Positions 34,544 through 48,800 are shown, counted from the stretch's first letter. The stretch: 64,000 nucleotides of DNA from Rotaria macrura (GCA_900239685.1 OENT01000850.1:4183-68182); one strand, 5' to 3'. Made by a program: numbers and translations. Notes: generated by a model not told the origin, from the letters alone.

Positions 34544-37362
34544 TGATTCGTAAAAAAGGTACATGGTTGAATCTGGCTTTGAATGGGTAATAGTGAGGAG
34601 GATACTCATACATATCGAAGCACTCTTCCACGCCGGACTCCATCATTAACAGAAGAATAGAGAACATATTCGCATGTGAATGAATCAAGAGATACTGCAT
34701 AGTGATTGCATATTTTTGTTTTTAATAGCGTTGAAATAGTAAGACGATACAGAACTAAAGACATTTACATTGTTACGATTCTTCCATTCGTCCGTACTAC
34801 TTTGACTGAACGTAACGATTATCATACGAACATAACATTCTTATTTAGAAGATGATAGCACTATCTGGACTTCTCATAACATGTTTCAAGTTTTCAGGAC
34901 AAGCGTAGATGACGATATTTTCGAATGAAAGTTATAATTTGCAAAATTTTCAGGGCATGAAGGTTCCGCTCTGTCCTGTCCTGTGAACACCTGTGTGAAA
35001 AGACTAGGAGTCTTAAAACAAATTAAAAACTATTGTTGTCTTAAAGTTTCGTTTATTGATTTAAAATTTCTTTCTACAATTTAAATTCCATACAATGCTG
35101 TCAGATTTTCGAATAAAATTTACTCAATAATTACTTACAAAATTTCATTTAGTGTCACTATTACTGGATTGAGATCGGATTAAACAACGGGAAGAAATAC
35201 CACAATATAGTCGTGTGATCTGGACATTCAAAAGCCGAGAACTAGCCAGTCTCGGATTATTGTTGAATTCTAGATGTATTTTTCATAATACAGAAAAAAT
35301 ACTTATTGATAACTGAAAATGATTTACCGTCTGTTTTCCATAAATAAATTATATTTTCACAAGAGCCATAGTTTCATACAGTACTATTGAATACAACAGT
35401 TTCATCTCTTAGTTTGGTGAAAATATGCATAATGTTTATCAGCTAGCATTCGGATGAACTTTGGTATGAAATTTTAATAATAAGCCAGCAAATATACAAC
35501 TTTAGTCAATAAATATGCTGTGAACAGAGCTCGTTTCATTATAAATTGATGTTCTTGCTCGTACGATCGCTGGATCAGTAGAAATAAAAACGAAGAAAGA
35601 AGTTTACGATGTGCGTGTGCAGTCAAGCATTACAATTGTATGAGAAGAGTCGTTTGTACACTTTCGATGAATGAATACTATAAAAGGTTTGCTTTCATTT
35701 TATTTATATATTGTCTTTTGTTTCGTGAATCAAGTTATTTAACTATATGATGATGATATGGCAGTAAACTTATACAGCAACTCAAAAGTTTCCTCGTACA
35801 TCGTTCACTTTCATAAAATTTTCGTCTCAAAATAAACTATTTTGATGTGAAATAGTTGTATTGATTACTGAATATGATACAATTCGCGTTGTTTTCATAT
35901 CTTTCGAGTAAAATCTTTTCACTGATTGACAAATACCTACTGACGCAATACGAAGTATGTAGATGAATATGGTTGTATTTTATTCACATATAAAACGTAC
36001 CTTTTAAAGGTTATATTTAGATGTCGATAAGTTATCAAAGAAAACTATCGTTTTCTTCAAAGGTTAGATACAAAATATATCATACGAATATGACAAAAAT
36101 CAATGGAAGCAGAATGTGGGTGTGGGTTTTAATATTTTCGTAATCCGCACCCAAATCCTGTTCTAAGCCAATGCATTATCTTCATTCTACTATCTTTGAG
36201 TTTGTTAGGCATACATTGCAGGCGATAAATTATGAAATTTTGACTTAAAACTTAAAGTCATTATTTTCATCAATAATAATCATCAGCTCCCGACATTTGG
36301 TTTGTTTTGGGATTAAGAAATATATATATAATTATATTGCTTAAGTTGTAAAAATTTCTACTTTAAACTTTTCGTGCTTTATCATATCGATCTTCTGTGC
36401 AGATGTCTATCTGTCCTATCCTAGGTACATGAACAGTAGAAACAAACTCATCAGTGATGTTAGACTTGTGTCTTACTATCATCGTTGTAAGTCATAGATA
36501 GTATCGATATCGTCCATGAAGTTGTTACTTACGAATCAACCTTCGAAAGCTGAATATCAAATAGTGCATTTGAAGAATAATAGAATAGAAAGGTCTGATG
36601 CGAAACTCAGACAATTTAGAATCCATACATGTGTGATAAAACAAAGGTATTTGAAGGCCGTCAAATATTCGCATTAATCGGATACACCCACACTCACACT
36701 GAATCTACTCATGAAAGAATGATTTATTACGGGAGCATACGACTGCACACATTTTCTGATTGCACTTTTTTTCCTTGTCATCGTATTAGTTACGATTACA
36801 ATAACTCTGCATTTTTTTCATGTTCACTGAGTAATTTCTAAAATCTATTTAAGATGCATAACATAAGGCTTTTATAAATTTATTCAAAATATCTAGCACA
36901 TGATGATGATGTGAAACGGATAATTCCTTCACATCGAAATTTATTGAAGTTCAATTTGCTGCTTTTGATGAAAATTAATAGAAATCTTAATTTACCACCT
37001 TTTTTCGCTCGAACTTCACATAAAAACTGATCGTGTGAGGCTCAAGCAAACAGAGATAAGTCGTAGCAACCATTGAAATGTAAACAATTTCAGTTTCCTT
37101 CATCAAAATACACTCCTTAATGTAAGTGGACAGTTCTCGCCAATGATATAAGAAGAAATTTTTCACTATATTTCAACAAAAAAATATTTTATTATTATTA
37201 GCATAAATTTATAAAAAGGAGAAGAAGAAAGACTTGCGAGTACGGATCCTTCTCATACTTTAATATAAACACAAGTCGAACATAGCAAAATAAATTGTCA
37301 CATGAAATCTAATTTCGTTCAGTAGACATATGTATTCGTAGACAATTTTACAAATCATGCTA
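34544..37362. other. Intergenic, nothing coding supported
   Basis: AT-rich. It contains a short hairpin at 36118-36152 (GGGTGTGGGTT against AATCCGCACCC, two wobbles). The reverse-strand AATAAA at 37188-37193 is the probable poly(A) signal of the phosphatase gene. Confidence 0.4.
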
Positions 37363-38154
37363 TTACTTCGTTGTAGCAGCATACTTTTGTTTTGCTTTAA
37401 CAGAAATAATCTTTCTCTCAGGTAGAAGGTATCCTGTTAGTTCTCCGCCATAGCAACAACCTGTATCTAGACCTAGTGCATGATCATACACTTGCAACTT
37501 TCTGATAGCATCATGACCAAAGACGATAAATTCTTCTCCGTTCCATTTGGATGCCCAAGGATGACCTTCTCTATTTTTATTCGACACACTACCATCGTCT
37601 AAGATATTACGCATTCTCAACAGATCAAATGGATTTTGATCGCATATTGATCGTACATTGGGTGACAATCCAGCATGAACAACAATTAAATTGTAGAATG
37701 GAATTGTTATTGACAACGGTAAGGTTGATAGAAATTCAAGTTGATCTAATGATGCTGTTGAAGCTAATGCATAATGCTTGGCGTTCGATGATACTACATC
37801 TGGACATTGTAATTTTGCTAAGTATGAAAAATCTATAGAACTGTTAGGTCTAGATCGTTTTAATTCATCTAATCTTCCTTGTTCTTCAGCACATTTGAGT
37901 AAATATTGATCGTGGTTGCCTAATACTGAATGTCCATCTAATTGGCGAACTCTGTCACAAACTTCTAATGATGATGGTCCTTTGCCAACCAAATCACCAA
38001 CAAATAATATCTTATCCTTTGACTGATCATAGTTCGGTAGTGCTTGATTAATCAGTTCATTGAGTTCATCAATACAACCATGTACATCACCAACTATAAA
38101 TGTTTGATGAGTGGAGTTGATTGATGAATACGTTCGATGTAGAATTGATACCAT
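37363..38154 (-). CDS. ApaH-like (ALPH) PPP-family phosphatase
   Basis: An uninterrupted 263-codon ORF. All metallophosphatase motifs are present: GDVHG (22-26, metal ligands), GDLVGKG (53-59), GNHD (79-82), HAG (160-162), FGHD (212-215) and the ApaH-like LDTGCCYGGELTGYLLP (229-245). The Lys in GDLVGKG, where PP1/PP2A-type enzymes have GDYVDRG, is the mark of eukaryotic ApaH-like phosphatases, a family related to bacterial ApaH (diadenosine tetraphosphate hydrolase). In trypanosomes ALPH1 acts in mRNA decapping, and a yeast relative has been reported as a polyphosphatase, so the substrate here is open: capped RNA, dinucleoside polyphosphate or polyphosphate. No signal peptide or TM; probably soluble. 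An acceptor-like TGTTTTCAG ends one base before the ATG, suggesting a 5'-UTR intron or trans-splice site. No introns in the CDS. Confidence 0.9.
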   Translation of the reverse strand: MVSILHRTYSSINSTHQTFIVGDVHGCIDELNELINQALPNYDQSKDKILFVGDLVGKGPSSLEVCDRVRQLDGHSVLGNHDQYLLKCAEEQGRLDELKRSRPNSSIDFSYLAKLQCPDVVSSNAKHYALASTASLDQLEFLSTLPLSITIPFYNLIVVHAGLSPNVRSICDQNPFDLLRMRNILDDGSVSNKNREGHPWASKWNGEEFIVFGHDAIRKLQVYDHALGLDTGCCYGGELTGYLLPERKIISVKAKQKYAATTK

Positions 38155-40828
38155 TCTGAAAACATCTAATTTTTTTATTTGATTTATTTTTATTGTAAAA
38201 CAATATCAAGTGTAAGATATGAATGTGAATATGTATACACGCAAGTAAACAAAACGACCAAACTCATAACCAATATCCAGATTGTTGGTGAAATGACTAT
38301 TATTATTTAAACTTAGATAAAATAAACTAAAGTTACTAGAAATCATATCCGATTAGTGGTTGACATGAGCAAAGAATACCAAGCTGCTTTCATAAAGAAC
38401 AATGAAACGTCAATCTAAAGTCTTTCAATTACTTGACGCAAATTAGAACGTTTTTCAAAAGTTAACTGGTCGCGGCTAATTACTTCTGTGAACGCTTCCT
38501 CAAGTCTATTTAACCTTAATCTTTCTCAATATATTCAAGTAACAATGATTGCATATCGTTGATTGAACTGCCTTTATAGAACACAGTAACATCAACAATT
38601 ATTTTTAGTATCTCGTTTTGCTGAATGGAAAAGTATCCAGTAGTGAAAGTATATCGTTTGTTAACAAATCTGAGTTGTTTACAGTTCGTTCTAGTCATAA
38701 AATTAAATGCATGATGATGATCACAAGTTACTATGTAAACAGTTTTGGTTGAAACGTTTCTATTTAGGAAAGAAAATCGAGCTTACCATATTGAAAACAT
38801 GTATCGAAAATAGCAGCGTGATTCTCTGAACTGTTTTAAATCTATAATATTCCTAAAGGATTTCACAAGAATCTCAATTTGACTGCATTCAATAAAGTAC
38901 AAATAGTTCATCACAATTTTTTGAATGAATATATATAATATATGTATATTATTCTCAATTGGACTGCTACGCAATAGATTCAGACTCATATATTTTAGTT
39001 AAGATCTGCCATCTATCTATGCACAAAGATTAGCGATCCTCCGTTTTCTTTCTTTTCTGTTTGGAGAGGTCATTATTTTCTGACCAGTGATACTGCAACA
39101 TTCCATATACAAACGTTGCAACGTTGTCGTGTTTTTGTTCAAACCTGTTAACCTTTTTACTTTTCTTCTCTTTTGTAAAAGCCAAGGTTTCAAACTTACT
39201 ATTTATCAAAATTAAAGAAACGGACCAAACAGATCTCTTAGTAAAAATTGTTAGTGAGTATAAACAAACAAAAAATACATGAATCCTAGAGAATATTTTT
39301 TACATACTATTGGGGTAGAGTGAAGTACACTGGCGGTATATTTCATTGCAGTCTATTTACGGAATGCCAAATAATAATTGGTGCGATAAGTGAGTTTGAT
39401 AACACACGAAAATTAATGTAAAACGCAAATAGTATGACTAAAAACACTTTTATAGTGCTGCTTCATAGGAAAATAATGTTGCTTTCTCCTATCCTTCCAC
39501 ATCATTATTAAACACAGCGCATACTACAATAACAGAACGGACGCAAGCCAGCGTCGTTTCATTCTTTGTTTCCTACATAGCTAGAAAAGAGAAATTGGTT
39601 TTCATTCATACTTACAAAAACAATGCTTTCTTGGTTCTTAACTGGTTGGAATATAACTTTTTTGTTTAAAGTTTCTATAGTGAAGCTGTTAGTCATCCAT
39701 TAGTTTCTCGAGTAAAACGAAAGATGTCGTGATATATACGCTTTAAAAATTGATTTATTCTATCTATGTATGATTGAATAGTGCAGCGAAAATAATGAGT
39801 ATGAAAAACGTTGGACAACATAAAGTAATAAATAAATAGTGCACATTTTCTGTTCAATATATGTTTTTTCTAAGTTTGAAAACTTCTAACGCGAGCAAAA
39901 GTTGCAGATTGTCACTTTATAGAAAAACCATCTGACAGATAGAACATCCACATTCTCTATTACAATACTTCTAGTGCTTGCGAAAACTCATCTATCAAAT
40001 TTACGCTATTCTTATATGATAGAAAAGGAATTGTATCATGCTTTGAATTCATGTTACTTTACAATATTTTGTAACATACATGCCAAGTCGTTCGAAATAA
40101 CTGCGTCTTTCAATGGGTATACGGTTTTACTGTTTTGTGATGCCATAATAAAAGACAACGTTTAAATTATTTAGAAGAAACTAATTCGTATGTTAGTTGC
40201 CACAAGTGATTATTTTCTGTCTTTATACGATATATATAGATTTTTCATGCAGGCACGTTCGAATGACGAGTCTCTTATTACTTCATGAAAAAACTATGAT
40301 CAAAATTCTTTGCATGATTAGTGCGAGACAAGATGAATTGAAACACTTTTTCAATGAAAGTCTATGACATAATTGCGATTTGCTTTTTGATTTATAGCCC
40401 ATAAGTATGGATGGAGTTCTTGTTCGAAAACATATGTGGTAGATGTCGCCGAATATGTAGAAAAGATTTTTGAATACAGTGATAGTACTTCAATAAAATA
40501 CAGAAATTATTATCTCATAGAAAAAGTGTTTCAATTCGTCTTGTTTCACACTAATTAGAATAAGGATAATCAGTACAAACCAAATGAACATTCAAATTGT
40601 ATAATCTATCTATATGCACGTGCCTACAACTATATTATATAATTACTATCATCACTTTTATTTGTCAAATAAGAAATGAAAATTTCATGTAAAAATTGCC
40701 ATCGAATGAATCGTACAACAAACATCAAAATAAAACATCATTGATATCAACCTCTTTCTCTTTGTATCTTAAAACGAGATTTTTTCTAATGTCTCTACAT
40801 TGTAATATTTAATGTATGTCTTATATGT
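38155..40828. other. Intergenic, nothing coding supported
   Basis: This lies between two minus-strand genes. The probable poly(A) signal of the casein kinase gene (reverse-strand AATAAA) is at 40657-40662. Short ORFs (38516-38698, 38783-38989) have no family resemblance. Confidence 0.4.
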
Positions 40829-42879
40829 TCAAAGAAGTCTTTTACTAGTACTCTTTATACTATTTTCTTTGAATAGTTGTTGATTTTGATTTAAAAAATG
40901 TGTTGATATTCGATTTTTTAATAAAGTCCAGTCAAAAATAAAATCATATTGATAATTAAGACGATAGGATAAGTTACGAAATATTTGTCGTATGTAGAAA
41001 TAATCAGGTTCATCCGTGTATTGTAATCTACGACAATAGTTCAGATACATTGCAAATTCTGGTGAAACTCCAGCGCAAAGATTCGCTATTGAAGTAGACA
41101 TTTTCAATTCGCAAATCTTCTCATATTTATGTCGTTTATTGAATGCCTTGATGCCTTGCCAAGGAAGAGCACCTCTGATATAGATCGAATATAATGTATA
41201 GCTTGAAAAGTAAGGCACCAAAAAAAGAACAAACCGATTGAAATAAATAAGAACATAGGCAAGTGCTTCCATATCATCACGACGTGATTGTTCAATACCG
41301 AGATGTGTTGAAATCTTGAGAACATTTAAATACAAGTTCTAGAATAAATTTCACATTGAAACATACGGAAACATAACGCGGTGTGCCTGTTAAACTTTTG
41401 CCTTCTTTATATGAAATATGTTTATTTAAACGATGATCAAAGAATTTTTTAGCCAGACCAAAATCAATAAGAAATATCTAAAAATGAATATTTTATTCAA
41501 TTTTGTAACATGTTAATCTCTTCAATCTTTTTATTATATTCCATGAGATTAAATTCGTTATTAGAAATTGACAGAATTAAAACGAGAGCACTCAAGTGTA
41601 GCTTGTCTTTATGATTAGTCAACTATATTTATCTTAACCTATAAATTCTACACAGAGGAAATACTTAGACGAGCCTACCAAGTTATTTGTTCAACAAGAT
41701 GATTTAGTACGCTCGATCAATGTAATATCAATGATTACTAGTCAATCAATATAAGTTTTATGTATAAATGAATATTTACTTTTTTACTAACAAAGTTCTG
41801 ATTCGAACCACCAGCGTTTTGCAATGATTTCTTGAAGTTTAACGTTTTCAATGAAATTATTTATTAAATTGAATTTGTCAACACTGAGATTCTTAATCAA
41901 AATGCCAGAATGAAAAGTTAAACTTATAAATTTGGCCATATTTTTCCGTCTAAATTGCTTATGAGACGATCAATAATTTTCATCTTAGTATTTCTATTTC
42001 ATACATGTCTACATAGTAAACTCAATTCGTTGTTTCTACTTCAAATTTCAAGTTAAAAGAAATAGAATTTTGTATACCAAAGTATTTCGTATGCATGCCA
42101 GCGATCAAATAAGCGATTCATAGCCGAAAAATTATTTTTATCTGGAAGAGATTTTGTCAAAAAATTTTACAAAGTCTTCTCGAAGCTAATCTAAGGCGAT
42201 TTCTTTACAGGCACAAATTTTTTTCCTGTTGGTTTTTTAAAGATTGAAACTTTTCGAAAATCTGTATAACTACGTTTCTCAAATGTCATCATTCTTCTAT
42301 CGATAAAATAATTTTCTTCGAACTGACCTTGTTCGAATCTTTACCAATACCAATAAGAAAATTATCTGGCTTAATACTAAAATAAAATCCAACATAAATA
42401 TTCATGGATTATTTACTTACTCTCGATGAAGATAAAATTTTCGATGAAAACATTCTAGACGTAAAATCATTTGATCAGCTAACATAAGAATAGTTTTCAA
42501 TGAAAATTCTCGTTTACATAATTGAAAAAGATCTTCTAATGATGGTCCCAATAGTTCAATAACTAAACATTTATAATCACCTTCTTCACCAAACCTATCG
42601 GAAGGTTCTTTTTTATTTGATTACTTTTTTTAAATTATTCATCGTAACTTACCAATATAACTTGGGAATACCTTGTACGTCTTTCATAAATTTATATAAT
42701 TTCGCTTCAAATATTAACTGTTGTGAATAAGCATTATTTGCTTCTAGTTTAATAGCAACACGTTCACCATTTTGAATATTTAATGCTCGATAGACATCAC
42801 CAAATGAGCCCGAACCTAGTTTCCGTTCTAATTGCCATTGATTAGCAATTAATAAATTATGATTGTTATTATTATTCAT
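40829..42879 (-). CDS. Casein kinase 1 family protein kinase
   Basis: Six exons: 42879-42653, 42594-42421, 42376-42328, 41477-41367, 41314-41235, 41174-40829; phases agree, CDS 987 nt, 328 aa. Motifs: glycine loop GSGSFGDVY (22-30), VAIK Lys44, HRDIKPDNFL (132-141), [10 protein letters not shown] (153-162), activation segment GTPRYVS followed by [16 protein letters not shown], and [10 protein letters not shown], all diagnostic of CK1 (serine/threonine kinase of the cytosol and nucleus; Wnt, clock and vesicle-traffic substrates in other animals). All catalytic residues are present. I chose the acceptor at 41315 (CTCAAG) over the upstream one because it restores the RYxSI-THLGIEQ spacing. The C-terminal extension past the kinase core is only about 30 residues, so this is a short-tailed CK1. 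One intron (41478-42327) is 850 bp, while the others are 44-61 bp. Confidence 0.92.
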
Positions 42880-45800
42880 AGGTTTTTTTTCATATTTTTC
42901 TGTTTATTTAAATTAAAGTGTTAAACTAAGGAAAATTAGATGATTTTTATAGATAGATTTATTTATGTTAAAATAATGTATGTAGCGCCTTTGTTCTTTC
43001 ATGGAGATGTGAGAGAATAAAGATTAATTCGGAAGAAAAATCAGGCTAGTTTTTCGTTTTCAATAAATATTAAGCATGTTTTAATTTCAATACTAGATTG
43101 TATAAAGCAATCGACGCCTGAAAAAACGGCCACTGTGATCCTTTATTATTTTTTTCATGTTTATACCGTTCGTTTCTATAAATGAGTATTCACTTCAAAA
43201 CTACTTTTCTACTGTTTCTAAAATTGTAGACTTTATTTAACAGACTCAATTATACGACATGTAAACGTTGTTATCTGCTATGATCAACTTCATTTATTAT
43301 TTTTTTCTTTACATCCTTCTCTTCTCATAAACCATCAAATATATTTGATTCTTTAAATAATAAAAGAAAGATAACCTACGTCTTATGAAGAATAATTCAA
43401 TAACAAAATTCTATCTCCTGTCATTAAATATTAATCATAGTCTAACTGATTAAAAATTTCGTTCAGAACATAGTAAACAAATTACAAGTGCAATAATGAA
43501 AACTCGAAATAAACAGTTGGCTTTGAATTGGAACCCTTCAACGTCTTCAAAAGGTTTCCTAAACATGCTAAAATAAATATGAGTCGTTCTATCATTTTCT
43601 TTTTGTATTAAACACCTTACTTAAAAATGTATGCACTTTCACAGAAAAACTATTATTCTTTGTAATGCAAATTTTAAAATAGGACAGATTCGGGTCCGAA
43701 CACGAATTCGAACTTATTCTATTAAAATATGTTGATTATTTAAGAATGGGAATTCGTGTCTAAATACATGCAGTAAAAAAAGTTAAATTATTTCTTGGTA
43801 AGATGCGCGTTTCAGTAACGCATGAATACAAAATAATACCAGTCTGATGAATAATTTTTTTTATTCTGTGAAAGATGTTTCTAATGTGAAATATCAATTA
43901 ATAGCATTCTATGTGATTCAGTACATTCTATAATAAAGATACTCTATTTGCGAAATTTTCTTTTGTAATATACATTGCAATGATTTTATGAACTGTTCTC
44001 GAGTAGAAAAATGAAATAAAAGTTATTTTTAGTAATGCAGCTAATATAGCAAGACTTTTAGAAATAGGAATGAGAATCTGGAATCTTCGAAAATGTCGGT
44101 GGTTTTCGGATGTCATCGTGTTATGAATGTTAATAGAAGCAGTCATAATCATGTATAACATGAGTTAAGCCGAGTTCAGTAATGTATTCGAAACTGTGCC
44201 CGAACAATAGAATATCACAGGTCATTGGTTGCGTGTTTCACAAAAACATGTCAAAAGTACATCAACATTTGCAGCTATCTGATTGATTACTGAACCGAGA
44301 GCAGACAATCTATATCAGGTATGTTTTAACAAGGTAACTATTTATGTACTCAAACTAGTAATAACATATTTCATTAATTCGAAACAGTCAGTTACAGACA
44401 TAGACTTGTCAAAAATGGACCAGAAGGCATATCTGGTGGGTTTTTAATCTCAAAAGATAATATGTATCTATTAATCTCCTTGATAGCAACGTTGAAGTGT
44501 TGTGATATAAGTTCTTACATCACTATGCATAACTTGTGTATTCATAATAAAAGCGCTTACTATTGGACAAAATCTTGAGAGACTCAGACTGATAAACGAT
44601 CGGTGATGTTTTCTAACTATTAAATATTGACACTGTCTGTGATCGGTACGAGTTTCTGAGAAAGAAATTAAAATCGAGAATCTCGATTAGAAGTTCTTCA
44701 ATAAATATAATTTCAAGATAGTTATCAAAGTTACAATGATAATCGATATGTCCTTTAAATTGGATTGAGCTTTCCTTCTATTTTAACATGATAAGTTTTC
44801 TTAAGATACTAGATATATGGTGAAGTCTAGTTATCTGTAAAATATCGAAAGTAAAATTCTGAATTTTATTTTGTCAAAAACAATTAGTGTTTAAATAAAG
44901 AATTAATTAAAACTGTTAGTCAGAAGTCCTTGTCAAATCTAACTCAACATTTCTCAGTGCTTCTCGCGTTAGTAGACGAGTCGCGTTTGAGTGAAGTTGA
45001 ACAATAGAATTTGATGTAATTACATAGAAATGAATCAGTCTGTATTTAGTGTTTGAATACTTTTATGGTATATATGTGCATATGATAAGAAAATTCTCGA
45101 ATTTTTTCACTTGAAGTCGAATAGTTTAAGTTTATATTAAAAAAAACAGAAAAGAATGAGTTTCCAAAGTCAACCATTTCTTATTTAACACTTCGATGTA
45201 CCGACGTGAGCCATTCTGATATTCGGGACCGATCGAAATGGCTTTCAAATCCCTAACATTGGATATTATCAGATAACCACTGTAGGAATTTGATGAAATC
45301 TCACACAAGGTTTTGACTCATCCCTAATAATTTCACTTGGTACCAATTAATACTCACTTAGTGCAATACAATTCATCTTCCGAAATCCAATCGAATATGG
45401 TGCCGAGATTCATTCACACGGACACACAGATATTTTCGAATATTTTTGATTGTGAAAAATATGATTATACATCTACATTCTATTGGTGCCTTTGAAATTC
45501 ATTTTAAGATTGATATCTACGATTTCAAAGATTTAATCTTTATACATCATTTCTCGGTGACTGGACAAGGCTGTTTGTGTAACTGTGTGTCTTGAAACTC
45601 GGATGAAACATACACAGCTAAACCCTACTAGTGATTTATCAATACTTTTCAAGACTGGATCAAATAAAGTTTTGCTCGGGTTGATTGTATTTTCACGGTT
45701 GACGACTCCGAACCCATCTTCTACATCATTGTGACATGAATATCTTCTGATTCACACTGTTCAACTGGAGCTGATATCTATTCTTACTTCTATATACAAT

Positions 45801-48800
45801 CAGAATCATTGAAGAAAACTCGTACTGTATTTATCAATGCAACTGATATTGTATGAAAATGTTTTCGTTATGAAAGGTCGAACAACATTCGCACTTCTCA
45901 TATATTTCCCAATCTAGAGAATCCTCTTTTATAATAGTAAAGTATAGATAATTTCTCAGCTCGTATTCTGAACTAATCAACCTCCATTTCAAATTGTGCA
46001 CGTTCCCACTAAAAGAAAAATTCTAAATGATTTGACGCTGATTTCTATAAAGTAAGTTATCTTATAACTCACTCAAAAGGAAACCACAAAGCAACACTAA
46101 GATTGTGTTGCGCTTTACATGGCACTTTAATTTTATCAAACTTCATATGAAAAATTTTAATTGTTATTTTATGAGATTTTTCCTGAATTTTAGCCAATAT
46201 ACGGATTGATTATAGTAATGCATTGTTTTTGATTTCGGCGTTTTGGAACAATGCATTGAAATACATTGAATCTCAATGAAACTAAATAGAAATAATGAGT
46301 TGCAATTAATCATATGCTGTTTTCTCAAAAATAATGAAAAACGATGTGTCAATTTGGCATGATTTGTTCATTATCGGCTACATGGGGAGCCTTTCATTGT
46401 AATCTCAGCAGGGCATACTGAAGGGGGGGGGGGCGATTCGCCGCTTGTGCATAGAACCAAGATTAAATTTATGCTCGGCGTACATGTTATATAAGACATG
46501 TTGTTGAGATGATCTTGGAATTTTAAGAAATTCTTCCCGTATTCATTTTTTAAATCAATAAACAAATTTTTTTCTATGTGTTTGCTAATACGACGTTGTT
46601 CTTCGAAAGACATCTGTTGTATTAGACGAATGACTGATGAAATATACTTATGTCAAATGTTTTTTGAGCTAGGGTATTTGTCATTTATATTATTTAGATG
46701 TTTCTTTTTTTCTCTGTAATTCGAAATAGATACATTCTCTGTGGTTCCTAGCGTCAGTCACACATCTATAAACTAGAAACCAAACTGATAAACTGTCTTC
46801 AGAATATGATAAAGATGCATCAACGCTTCTAGATTCTTCAAAACCACTAATAGAATAGATAATCCTAGCAAGATAAATGCGTCAATGGCATTATTAACTA
46901 TTTCATTGACATATATACTTTCAGCTTGAAAAGAATCTGTTAATATAGTGGATTGAATAGCTATTTAATGTTTTTTTCAGAAATAATATTGGTGATGAAA
47001 TTGAGATACTTATAAATATAGTTTGTTAATATTTATAGAGAAAAAAGGAGAAAAGATATTTTAACTCGAACATAATTATGGATATATAGAACAAAAGCTC
47101 TTTTCAGTTATTCAAATACGATTCTTGTTCTTTTTAACTATTCGCATCATAATTATCAGAAGATCTGTTTTCAGTAAAGAATATAAAACTATACAGTTAA
47201 AAACAACAAATAATAACTGAAGGCTATGAGTTTTTCGAATTACAACATTCCCTATCGAGCACTATCTTCATTATAATAGATTATTAGCATTTGAATATTT
47301 TTCAATCATATAAAGTAGGAGCTTCTTTCACACCCAATCCGATGCTTGAGAAAATAGGCCGAAAGTATTTTTGCTATAGATAAGCTTTGTAGGATTGACT
47401 GGTCATTTTTCCAATTATCAATTTATTAGAAAAATATACAAAGTCGCAAAAAAAATGTTTTGTTCAATTATTGACATACTAACAAGTAGATCTAGACGAT
47501 TGAATGATTAAAGAATGTAAGATTCAAATAGTTGAGAAAAAATATTTTATACGACTAGCTATCGTATTCAAGTTATTTGTATCTCTTGCTTTTCTTTAGT
47601 AAGATTGGTCTAATATTAGTTGCATATTAATACGAAATCTGCAAAAAAACTAGTTATGTTAGTATTCTACTAGGAAATGAACAATGTAACAATTACAAGA
47701 GTTTGACTTCCGTTCGGCTCGCAGCGTTGTGACTTGCAAATAGAATGGTATCTTACGTTAATGTAGATATATAATTTTCTGTCATTGTAGAACCATGAAT
47801 CAGCTGTAATTTTTGACGACATGTTGATAATAAGAATAGTACTGATAAATATGAATTGATTTATAAAAGATGTTCAAATGGTAGGGCGCGAGAGAGGATG
47901 GGGTAAGTTTCATTAGCTGTTAGACTTTTTTAAATAAGAGGAACTATAGAATCATAATTATATGAAGATCTAAACATGCGAATCTTTATTATTTTTCTTT
48001 CTCACTTTTGAGGAATCTATGACGATTACAAGACATGATTCAAACGAACGCATATGAGGCTGAGAGTACATTCATGTCTTTATGAGCGATCTTAAACATT
48101 TATAATAGATCTGATCACATCCTAATACACTTTCATGGATTCTACTAGAGCTTTATGTATTGTTCAAACATGTGTCTTTTACAGCATGTCATAGATATTA
48201 AAAAGGTTCCCTGATAATATTTATGTGTTGTGAACTAATTACGAACATGACGTTTTTTCTTTAAAAAAGTTTTCTTTGGCATCGGAAAACGGGTTTTCAA
48301 CTATTGAACAATCATATTTTGTATTTCTTAGACAAGAAAGTTTTTTCAAAAAATGCTGCATGATATCACATTTTATGCAGAATATGATTCTCTACGAAAC
48401 GACGTATTTATGTTTTGCTCTCATCCCTCAGGGAAACTTTGAAGCTTTCGTACAGTTTTAACTTCATGTACAGTTAATGAGCTCCCATTTCTATGTCGTA
48501 ACTTGATTTTTACATATAAAATATACGTAAGACAGTGATCACTATGTATGCAAATTAAATATTTCGAAGCATATGAAATGCTTCAAACTCAGGTCGATAA
48601 AAAGTAGGATCACAGAGTTACGTTTTTTTTTCGCTGCTTTTATCTGAGGATAACCGTACAGAGAAAATCATTTTTAATGTTTTTAAACTCATTTGATGCT
48701 CCACAATATTTCAGTAAAGGATGTCATTGTAATAAGAAAAACTTTATGGCAATGCTACATTCAGGAAGGGTAAGACTCAGTCAACATTAGATATCTATCC

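Noticed and set aside
36115..36126. TGTGGGTGTGGG, two units of the bdelloid telomere repeat, as an interstitial telomere
   Set aside because: Only two units, and they form one arm of a local hairpin; chance is sufficient.
37551..37838. 95-aa plus-strand ORF
   Set aside because: Antisense shadow of the ApaH-like phosphatase.
41315..41342. Alternative acceptor at about 41339-41340 adding NLYLNVLK to the casein kinase
   Set aside because: It would insert eight residues into the conserved RYxSI-THLGIEQ segment; the downstream acceptor gives the canonical spacing.
41800..41835. Minus-strand GGTTCGAATCA as a tRNA B box inside the casein kinase intron
   Set aside because: No acceptor or anticodon arms can be drawn at the right spacing.
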